Source of the DNA: DAHUYF01 sp035623985
GTDB lineage: Bacteria; Pseudomonadota; Alphaproteobacteria; ATCC43930; CGMCC-115725
Direction of reading: 5' to 3'
DNA length: 64,000 nucleotides
Assembly (NCBI GenBank): GCA_035623985.1
Contig: DASPSJ010000060.1
Coordinates: 198,928 to 262,927, forward strand
Below are positions 8,377-15,098 of the stretch, piece after piece; position 1 is the first letter of the stretch; the number at the start of each line of letters is the position of its first letter. A program made the position numbers and the translations under genes. The notes beneath the pieces were generated by a model. That model was not told the origin of the DNA. It ran no database searches and saw only the letters and a list, made by a program, of their open reading frames with translations.

Positions 8377-9699
8377 ATGAGCAGAACGCGCGATCACGCG
8401 GATCTGACCCGGGTCGGACCGGGCACCGTGATGGGCGAGTTCATGCGGCAATATTGGATCCCGGCCGCCTTGTCCTCGGAGCTTGCCGCCGACGGCGATC
8501 CGATGCGGCTGCTGCTGCTCGGCGAAAAGCTCATCGCCTTCCGCGACAGCGCCGGGCGGGTGGGCGTGATGGACCAGCGCTGTCCCCATCGCTGCGCCTC
8601 GCTGTTCCTGGGCCGCAACGAAGAGTACGGGCTTCGCTGCGTCTATCACGGCTGGAAGTTCGACGTGAGCGGCCGTTGCGTCGACATGCCGAGCGTGCCG
8701 GCGGAGCGGGACTTCAAAGCCAAGGTGAAGGCCAAGGCCTATCGCACCGCCGAGCGCAACGGCCTCGTCTGGGTCTATATGGGCGCGCGGCAGGAGGCGC
8801 CGCCGCTGCCGGCGATCGAGGTGGCGCTCTTGCCGGCGGAGGACATGACGCAGCAATTCGTGCAGCGCCGCTGCAACTGGCTGCAGGCGCTCGAAGGCGA
8901 GATCGACACCGCGCATTTCGGCTTCCTCCACATGGGATGCATCGGCCCCGACGACCTCCATCCCGCGGACAAGCTGCGCTACACGGTGACGGACCGCGCC
9001 CCCGACTATCACGTCGCCGACGCGCCCTGGGGCACCACCTATGCCGCCTACCGGCCGGCGGATCCGGGACAGCTCTACTGGCGCGTCGCCAATTTCCTGT
9101 TTCCGTTCTGGACGCAGACGCCCGCCGGCTCCTTCCCGACCCATGTCGGCGCGCGCGCCTGGGTCCCGATGGACGACGAGCACACCATGTTCCTGCACCT
9201 CCATTGGAAGCGCGCGGCGCCGTCGCTTCCCATGGTGCGGCAGGACGGCACGGTGCCGCTGCACCTCACCCGCACGCTCGACTATCTGCCGAACGACACC
9301 GGCTGGCACGGCCGCTGGCGGCTCCGCGCCAATGAGGACAATGACTGGCAGATCGACCGCGCGTCCCAGCGCGACGGCAGGAGCTTCAGCGGCATCGGCA
9401 ACATCCACCTCCAGGACCAGGCGGTGACCGAGAGCATGGGGCCGATCGTCGACCACAACCTCGAGCATCTCGGCCCCTCCGACCGCATGATCACGCACAC
9501 CCGCCGGCGGCTGCTGAAAGCGGCGCGCGCCTGGCGCGACGACGGCGCCGCGCCGCCTTGCGTCGACGATCCCACGCCCTATCTCAAGGCGCGCAGCGGC
9601 TATTTCCTCAGCGAGGACGGCATCGACTGGCGCAACGCCTATGCGCGGCAGGTCGAGACGGCGGCACGGCCCGCGCCGATGCCGCAGGCGGCGGAGTGA
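8377..9699 (+). CDS. Rieske-type aromatic ring-hydroxylating oxygenase, alpha subunit
   Basis: A 440-residue oxygenase. The Rieske [2Fe-2S] site is C69-P-H71 with C88-x2-H91, exactly C-x-H-x16-C-x2-H. The mononuclear iron site is D177-x2-H180-x4-H185, including the bridging Asp that connects adjacent subunits. Domain order and length fit the phthalate-4,5-dioxygenase/vanillate-demethylase-like branch, which works on carboxylated aromatics or O- and N-demethylates them with a separate reductase. No reductase or ferredoxin gene is adjacent, so it must borrow electrons from elsewhere. An AGGAGG-like sequence (aaggaggaga) precedes the ATG. The substrate cannot be read from the sequence. Confidence 0.88.
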   Translation: MSRTRDHADLTRVGPGTVMGEFMRQYWIPAALSSELAADGDPMRLLLLGEKLIAFRDSAGRVGVMDQRCPHRCASLFLGRNEEYGLRCVYHGWKFDVSGRCVDMPSVPAERDFKAKVKAKAYRTAERNGLVWVYMGARQEAPPLPAIEVALLPAEDMTQQFVQRRCNWLQALEGEIDTAHFGFLHMGCIGPDDLHPADKLRYTVTDRAPDYHVADAPWGTTYAAYRPADPGQLYWRVANFLFPFWTQTPAGSFPTHVGARAWVPMDDEHTMFLHLHWKRAAPSLPMVRQDGTVPLHLTRTLDYLPNDTGWHGRWRLRANEDNDWQIDRASQRDGRSFSGIGNIHLQDQAVTESMGPIVDHNLEHLGPSDRMITHTRRRLLKAARAWRDDGAAPPCVDDPTPYLKARSGYFLSEDGIDWRNAYARQVETAARPAPMPQAAE

Positions 9700-9727
9700 G
9701 AGCGGCGGAGCGCTTCGTCAGAGATAT

Positions 9728-10981
9728 CTAAGCCGCTTCCGGCTCCCTCAGCACCGCGTCGAACTGCTCCAGCGCCCAGTCGACCTCGGCGCGGGTAATC
9801 ACCAGCGGCGGGCTGATGCGGATGGTGTGGTCGTGGGTGTCCTTGCACAGCACGCCGCGCCGGCGCAGCGCCTCGCAATAGCGCCGCGCGCCGCCCGCCG
9901 CCGGGCGAAGCTCGACGGCCATCATCAAGCCGCGGCCGCGCACCTCCTTCACCACCGCGCTGCCGATGCCGCGCAGGCCGGCGAGGAAGCGCGCGCCCAT
10001 CGCGGCTGCGTTCTCGATCATGCCCTCTTCCAAGAGGACCCGCAGCGCGGCGCGCGCCACGGCGCAGGCGAGCGGATTGCCGCCGAAGGTGCTGCCGTGC
10101 TCGCCCGGCTTCAGCACGCCCAGGACCTCGTCGTTCGAGAGCACCGCCGACACCGGATAGAAGCCGCCCGACAGCGCCTTGCCGATGAGCGTGAGATCGG
10201 CCTCGATCCCTTCATGCTCCTCGGCGAGCAGCCGGCCGGTGCGGCCGAGCCCGGTCTGAACCTCGTCGAGGATCAGGATCACGGTGTGGCGCGTGCAGAT
10301 CTCGCGCACCGCTTTGAAATAGCCCGCGGGCGGCAGGATCACCCCCGCTTCGCCCTGGATGGGCTCGACCAGAAAAGCCACCGTGTGCGGCGTGATCGCG
10401 GCTTCGAGCGCGGCGGCGTCGCCGAAGGGCACGATGCGGAAGCCCGGCGTGAAGGGGCCGAAGCCGTCGCGCGCCGTGGGATCGGTGCTGAAGCCGACGA
10501 TGGTCAGCGTGCGGCCGTGGAAGTTGTTGGCGCAGACGATGATCTCGGCCCGGTCCTCGGGCACGCCCTTCACCTCATAGCCCCATTTGCGCGCGACCTT
10601 GATCGCGCTTTCCACCGCCTCGGCGCCGGAATTCATCGGCAGGACCTTGTGCGAGCGGGTGGCGGCGCAAAGCTCCTGGTAGAACAGCGGGAGCTGGTCG
10701 TTCATGAAGGCGCGCGAGGTGATGGCGAGCCGCGACGCCTGCTCGGTGAGCGCGGCCAGGATGCCGGGATGGCAATGCCCCTGATTGACCGCCGAATAGG
10801 CCGACAGGCAATCGAGGTAGCGCCGGCCGTCCACGTCCCACACCCAGACGCCGCGGCCGCGGGTGAGGATGACGTCGAAGGGCTTGTAGTTGCGCGCGCC
10901 AAAGGCGTGCTCGAGCGCGCGATAGTCGTCGCGGGCCGCCGGCGGCGGCTCTCTCAACATCGTTTCGGCGGTGACGGTCAT
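9728..10981 (-). CDS. rocD: Ornithine--oxo-acid aminotransferase
   Basis: A 417-residue class III aminotransferase. Features close to ornithine aminotransferase are the N-terminal NYKPFDVILTRGRGVWVWD, the substrate loop SAYSAVNQGHCHPGI, and the PLP-binding segment LDEVQTGLGRTG. The Schiff-base lysine is in LIGKALSGGFYPVSA, and STFGGNPLACAVA follows. It converts ornithine plus 2-oxoglutarate to glutamate semialdehyde plus glutamate in the cytoplasm. The ATG at 10981 was chosen over a TTG 15 bases upstream because GAGGAG lies at proper distance. It sits 40 bases downstream of the arginine/citrulline hydrolase gene on the same strand, so the two probably form one catabolic operon governed by the divergent Lrp-type regulator. 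Confidence 0.9.
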   Translation of the reverse strand: MTVTAETMLREPPPAARDDYRALEHAFGARNYKPFDVILTRGRGVWVWDVDGRRYLDCLSAYSAVNQGHCHPGILAALTEQASRLAITSRAFMNDQLPLFYQELCAATRSHKVLPMNSGAEAVESAIKVARKWGYEVKGVPEDRAEIIVCANNFHGRTLTIVGFSTDPTARDGFGPFTPGFRIVPFGDAAALEAAITPHTVAFLVEPIQGEAGVILPPAGYFKAVREICTRHTVILILDEVQTGLGRTGRLLAEEHEGIEADLTLIGKALSGGFYPVSAVLSNDEVLGVLKPGEHGSTFGGNPLACAVARAALRVLLEEGMIENAAAMGARFLAGLRGIGSAVVKEVRGRGLMMAVELRPAAGGARRYCEALRRRGVLCKDTHDHTIRISPPLVITRAEVDWALEQFDAVLREPEAA

Positions 10982-11021
10982 GTGGGTTCTCCTCAACCCT
11001 CTTCCCTCGAAGGACGGCGAT

Positions 11022-11900
11022 CTATCCGGCCGCGCGCCGCAAGGCGCCGGCGCTCAGGGGGTCGAGGCGCAAGGTCATGCAATAGGCGCCGCCGCCGGAC
11101 ATGATGAACGGCAGGAGATCGACCTCGCTCACGCGATAGCCGCGCTCGGAAAGGCGAGCCACCAGGCGGGGCGGGGCGCTCGCCATCACCAGCCGGTCGC
11201 CGATATTGACCGCGTTGACGCTGAAGCAGGCGGCGTCCTCGTCCGTCGCCTCGATCCGGTCCTCGGGCGCGACGAGGCCGCGGATCGCGACCAGCGACTC
11301 TTCGGAAAACGCCGGCGGGTAATAGAGCACCTCGCCGCCGCTCAACGGGCAGAAGCAGACGTCGAGATGATAAAAGCGCGGCGAGACGAGCTCGAGCGCC
11401 GTCACCTCCTGGCCGAAGAAGGCGGCGACCTCGTCGGCCGCCCGCCGCGTCGAGCGCTGGCCGTAGCCCGCCCAGAACCGTCCGCGGGTCGCGTCCCAGA
11501 TGCAATCGCCCGCCCCTTCCTGAAAGCAGCTCGCCGGGACCTGCGCGACCTCGTCGAGAAGCCCGCGCGCCATCAGCGCGCGGAAGCGATCGCGAAAATG
11601 CCGCTCTTCGCCCTGGCGCTCGGAGTGGCGAAAGCGCGCGACCAGCGCCAGGCGGTCGAGCACCACCGCGGCATTGGCGGGAAACACCATGTCCGGCTGG
11701 CCGGCAACGCCGGAGGCGATCTCGAGCCGCGCGCCGGCGGCGCCCAGCGCCGCGGCAAGCGCGCGGAAGCTGCGCCGGGCGGCGACGCCGTGGCCCGCCG
11801 GATCCTCGGCCCAGGCGCCGGGCTGCATCCACGGATTGATCGCGTAGGAGACCTCGAAATGCGCGGGGTCGGTCAGCAGCAGCAAGGGCTTCGCAGGCAC
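11022..11900 (-). CDS. Amidinotransferase-superfamily hydrolase (DDAH/CtlX-like)
   Basis: A 292-residue guanidino-group-modifying enzyme. It shows DPAHFEVSYAINPWM near the start, the substrate Asp in QPDMVFPANAAV, the catalytic His region FYHLDVCFCPL, and the nucleophilic Cys in SGGGAYCMTLRL near the end. These are the marks of dimethylarginine dimethylaminohydrolase, arginine deiminase-like and citrulline hydrolase (CtlX) proteins. Linked to an ornithine aminotransferase, it most likely hydrolyses citrulline or a methylated arginine toward ornithine. The GTG at 11900 was chosen because GGAG precedes it by 9 bases and it matches the family start. ATGs at 11993 and 12023 are in frame but lack a Shine-Dalgarno sequence and would run into the divergent promoter. 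Confidence 0.82.
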   Translation of the reverse strand: MPAKPLLLLTDPAHFEVSYAINPWMQPGAWAEDPAGHGVAARRSFRALAAALGAAGARLEIASGVAGQPDMVFPANAAVVLDRLALVARFRHSERQGEERHFRDRFRALMARGLLDEVAQVPASCFQEGAGDCIWDATRGRFWAGYGQRSTRRAADEVAAFFGQEVTALELVSPRFYHLDVCFCPLSGGEVLYYPPAFSEESLVAIRGLVAPEDRIEATDEDAACFSVNAVNIGDRLVMASAPPRLVARLSERGYRVSEVDLLPFIMSGGGAYCMTLRLDPLSAGALRRAAG

Positions 11901-12059
11901 GGGATGGTACTCCGCCAAAACACGCCGCGGTGCCGGACCGGACCGCCAGGAGCGCCACCGTCGCACGAGGGGGTGCCAACGAAAAGCCAGCATCCTTGAC
12001 AAAATGCGCCATAGATAGGACATATCGTCAGAAAGAATTGGCAGATTGTCGAGGCGGCG

Positions 12060-12482
12060 ATGGACGACACCGATCGGCGGCTGATTGCGTTGCTGCGCGA
12101 CAACGCCCGGCTGCCGGTGGCCAGCCTGGCCCAGCTCCTGAAGGTCTCGCGCGGCACGGTGCAGAACCGCATCGACCGGCTGCTCGCCGAGGGCGTGATC
12201 GGCGGCTTCACCTTGCGCCTGAAGCCGGAAGCCGAGCCCCAGCGCGTGCGCGCCATCACCATGGTGGCGGTCGACGGCGAGCACGCCAGCGCGGTGATTC
12301 GGGCGCTGCGCGGCATCCCGGAGGTTCAGGCGCTCCACACCACCAACGGCCGCTGGGACATCGTCGTCGAGCTTGGCGTCGACAGCCTCGAAGCCTTCGA
12401 CCAGGCGCTGCAGCGCATCCGCCTCATCAAGGGGATTTCGAACTCCGAGACCAGCCTGCTGCTGTCGACGCATAAGATATGA
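12060..12482 (+). CDS. Lrp/AsnC family transcriptional regulator
   Basis: A 140-residue regulator. Residues 2-50 form the winged helix-turn-helix (DDTDRRLIALLRDNARL.. then KVSRGTVQNRIDRLL), and the remainder is an RAM/AsnC ligand-binding domain with GIPEVQALHTTNGRWDIV. It is divergent from the hydrolase and ornithine aminotransferase genes, sharing a control region of about 160 bases. By analogy with other Lrp-type regulators it probably activates that operon in response to an amino acid such as arginine, citrulline or ornithine. GAGGCGG lies 3 bases upstream of the ATG. Confidence 0.88.
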   Translation: MDDTDRRLIALLRDNARLPVASLAQLLKVSRGTVQNRIDRLLAEGVIGGFTLRLKPEAEPQRVRAITMVAVDGEHASAVIRALRGIPEVQALHTTNGRWDIVVELGVDSLEAFDQALQRIRLIKGISNSETSLLLSTHKI

Positions 12483-12643
12483 CGAGGCGGCGAAAGGGAA
12501 TTGGACGATATCGGCTCATCAGCGCGGCACGACACGTTGAGACAGAACACCTCTCACCACGTGTCCCTGCACACAGCGCCCAGCCGCGAACTTTCCTTGT
12601 GAACGAGCCTGCGCTCAAACTTAAGCCGGCCGGAATGGAACTC

Positions 12644-12671
12644 TTGCGACGTTCTCAGTTTGTACTAGAAT
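12644..12671 (+). promoter_or_regulatory. Candidate sigma-70-type promoter of the low-GC island operon
   Basis: TTGCGA (12644-12649) and TAGAAT (12666-12671) are separated by 16 bases. Transcription would begin near 12679, giving a leader of about 60 bases before the histidine phosphatase gene. The 257-base gap between the Lrp gene and this operon holds nothing else recognisable. Confidence 0.4.
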
Positions 12672-12739
12672 TGCCGTAATGGGGAAAACGACTTATCAGA
12701 TACGAGGACGAACTGGTCGGAAGCGAAGGAAGCACTGAA

Positions 12740-13495
12740 ATGCCTGCACCGCCGCCGGGGCGCACACAGTCCGTTCCTTCGTCATCAGAAATCCATCCAC
12801 TGCATGCGGCGCTTAATTCGCCGGAAAAGATCGATCACGCGGCTGCAATATATGGATGGTCCGCAATCTCCGACCAGTTTCGAAAATCCTGGCACGGAGA
12901 TGCGGCCATCCATTTCGTCCGGCACGGTGAAAGTCTCAACAATCGATTGGGCCTCGTCACGGGGAAATCGGATCCGCCTCTCACGGATTCCGGTCGACGT
13001 CAAGCACAATCGCTGCGCGCCATGCTTGTCTCGGGTTCGGTTGATTTGGTTATCTCAAGCACACTGCGCCGTGCTCGCGAAACGATGGCAATTGCCCTGG
13101 CTTCAGTCCCAGCTCTCAAAACCTCGCCATATTTCGATCCCCGCGTCAACGAGCGGTCACTTGGCGAGCTGGAAAACCAACCAAACAGACCCGTTCGCGG
13201 CTACGCTAGAGGCGACTTGGATTTTGCACCGGAGGGAGGCGAAAGCTATCGGACGCTGGCGCAACGATGCTTCTCATTTTTGATCGACCTTCGCGCCGAA
13301 GTGGAACGCTCCCGACAAACGCGCCGTCTTGAGGTGTTCGTATTTTCTCATGTTGGCCCAATGCGAGTCTTCAAAGCCGTCTATGATAAATCTGTGTCAT
13401 CCCCCGCTCAGATGATGGCAATCTCATTTGAAAACACCATGATGCTCTCGTGCCGTGGATCGAATTGGCATTTACCGGATTATTTCATTCGATGA
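12740..13495 (+). CDS. Histidine phosphatase family protein (phosphoglycerate mutase-like)
   Basis: A 251-residue protein. After a 57-residue N-terminal extension without known motif comes FVRHGESLNN, with the catalytic His62 of the RHG triad. VISSTLRRARETM, ERSLGELENQ and the second catalytic His in FVFSHVGPMRV complete the phosphatase core. The order and spacing match the alpha-ribazole phosphatase/GpmB-like branch rather than cofactor-dependent mutases. AAGGA precedes the ATG by 9 bases. Codon use is clearly less GC-rich than in the flanking genes. Its TGA overlaps the ATG of the next gene (ATGA), so it is translationally coupled to the nucleotidyltransferase. The natural phosphate ester is unknown. 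Confidence 0.8.
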   Translation: MPAPPPGRTQSVPSSSEIHPLHAALNSPEKIDHAAAIYGWSAISDQFRKSWHGDAAIHFVRHGESLNNRLGLVTGKSDPPLTDSGRRQAQSLRAMLVSGSVDLVISSTLRRARETMAIALASVPALKTSPYFDPRVNERSLGELENQPNRPVRGYARGDLDFAPEGGESYRTLAQRCFSFLIDLRAEVERSRQTRRLEVFVFSHVGPMRVFKAVYDKSVSSPAQMMAISFENTMMLSCRGSNWHLPDYFIR

Positions 13496-14490
13496 GCGGA
13501 GTGGACAAAAATTATCAAGAGCGAGTGCTCGATAAGTATCGCGACATTCGCGATAACCGGAATTTCTCGGAAGACAAACTTACCGAGTTGCGAAGGCACT
13601 TCAAAGCCGCTCCGGACGAAGTGAAACACGGCGTCGTATGTGTTGTGGCGTGCGGCTCGTATGCGCGGCTTGAGGCATCATCGAGATCGGATCTTGATAT
13701 TTTAATTGTAACGCGCGGAGCGGACAACGCAGGTAAGATGCGGGACCACGTCAGACGGATCCTTCGGAAGTTGAAGCTTCCGCTGCCGAACGAGAAAGGC
13801 GTTTTCGCTTCAGATTGCGACGAACATGAGCTGCTGGCGGAAGTCGGGGGAACCAAGGAAAAATATGAAACATTGTCGCGCCGTCTTCTTCTGCTCTTGG
13901 AGTCGCGCGCGCTGTTAAACAACCGATCCTACGACAAACTCGTGGCTAAAATCGTGGCGGAGTATGCAGGCGACGTTATGGCTGACTCGACGAAAAATTT
14001 CGTGTATCTGCTTAATGATCTCATCAGGTACTTCCGCACAATCTGCGTTAATTATCAACATTCGAAGGGTGCAGAATGGGGGAAGTGGCTCATTCGCAAT
14101 ATCAAACTGCGACACAGCCGTGTACTTATGTATTTCAGTCTGGTTGCATCGCTTGGGGAGCTCAGTCGATTTGAGGGGGACGACAAAGTCGAAGAGCTCA
14201 AAAACTACATTGGAATGACGCCCCTTGAAAGGCTATTCAAATGCTATGGCAAGGCCGGTGACACGAATTTCTTTCGATTTGCGGGAGCGTGTGACGTGTT
14301 CCTCCGTTACCTCAGCGATGAGGATTCTCGCAGCGCGCTCGCGGAACTCGAATATGACGAACGATATGGAGATCGAAATTTTGCGAGTCTAAAGGCGAAC
14401 TCCGACGCAATCGCGGCGGAATTGACCCGCTTCTTTTTTGCACGTCGCGGATATTGGAGCGAGCGATTTTTTGAATATCTGATAATCTAA
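13492..14490 (+). CDS. Nucleotidyltransferase-fold protein
   Basis: A 332-residue protein with the polymerase-beta-type nucleotidyltransferase signature G55-S56 followed by ten residues and D67-L-D69 (GSYARLEASSRSDLDIL). It has the hG[GS]-x9-13-DxD layout of this superfamily. A third carboxylate probably lies in FASDCDEHELL. The remaining 230 residues are predicted helical, with aromatic-rich segments (NLIRYFRTICVNYQ.. type) and no HEPN RxxxxH motif. It starts inside the stop of the phosphatase gene and its own stop overlaps the next start, so all three genes form one coupled unit. It should transfer an NMP or similar group to a protein, RNA or small molecule; which one cannot be told. Confidence 0.75.
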   Translation: MSGVDKNYQERVLDKYRDIRDNRNFSEDKLTELRRHFKAAPDEVKHGVVCVVACGSYARLEASSRSDLDILIVTRGADNAGKMRDHVRRILRKLKLPLPNEKGVFASDCDEHELLAEVGGTKEKYETLSRRLLLLLESRALLNNRSYDKLVAKIVAEYAGDVMADSTKNFVYLLNDLIRYFRTICVNYQHSKGAEWGKWLIRNIKLRHSRVLMYFSLVASLGELSRFEGDDKVEELKNYIGMTPLERLFKCYGKAGDTNFFRFAGACDVFLRYLSDEDSRSALAELEYDERYGDRNFASLKANSDAIAAELTRFFFARRGYWSERFFEYLII

Positions 14491-15083
14491 TGCTTAGGGC
14501 AACAGGCGACGTGATCCACTCGCAAATTCAATTGGCGCCTGCCTTTCTTGTCTCGCCGGAAGATGCGGATGGTTTTCGCCCCGCACAGACCGGTTCGGCA
14601 ACTCGCTCCCCTCCGCATTTCACCGTGCGTGACATATCTGAATTACGCGATCGTATTCCGCCGGGTGCAATTTTTGCCCGAGTTAATGAGGTCCACTACA
14701 AGCAGTTGCCGATTTGCCGTTTATCGCGGCACCCGATCCAAGTTCATTCGTGTTTACAGTGGCTGGAAAATTCCCCATTAGGTCTCGGATACGATCGCGT
14801 TCGTGATCTGCATTACCAACTCGACGATGTGCTTATCAAAAATGAACGGATCGCCTTTGACGCGGCGTCTCGCCGGCATTCCAGCGCGAATTTCCGACTT
14901 CATTCAACGCCCGCTTGGACCGACGCTCCCCCGCCAGGGGCAACTTTTCTCCCTCGAAGCGGGTGGTGGAGCAATTTGGCGTCGCGGCGCGCATTTGCAT
15001 ATGACCGGCCGAGTCGTGGAGCACCGGCCGTGGTCCCGGACGACTATATCCTGGCTGCTCGCGTTATGAATGGAGCCGGCTGA
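14490..15083 (+). CDS. Unrecognised protein, third gene of the low-GC operon
   Basis: A 197-residue frame whose ATG overlaps the stop of the nucleotidyltransferase gene (TAATG), which is the main reason to accept it. The middle (about residues 55-125, from IPPGAIFARVNEVHYKQLP to LLIKN-like text) looks like a genuine folded sequence. The last third is Pro/Arg-rich and less convincing, and a second frame at 14803-15069 reads plausibly there, so a late frameshift is possible. No known motif, signal peptide or membrane helix is visible. It ends 15 bases before the patatin-like gene, where GC content returns to the background level. Confidence 0.45.
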   Translation: MLRATGDVIHSQIQLAPAFLVSPEDADGFRPAQTGSATRSPPHFTVRDISELRDRIPPGAIFARVNEVHYKQLPICRLSRHPIQVHSCLQWLENSPLGLGYDRVRDLHYQLDDVLIKNERIAFDAASRRHSSANFRLHSTPAWTDAPPPGATFLPRSGWWSNLASRRAFAYDRPSRGAPAVVPDDYILAARVMNGAG

Positions 15084-15098
15084 AAGCGACAGTGGGAC

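Noticed and set aside
12479..12679. 66-codon frame overlapping the Lrp stop by ATGA
   Set aside because: The overlap is attractive, but the frame has no Shine-Dalgarno of its own, no motif, and covers the candidate promoter of the next operon.
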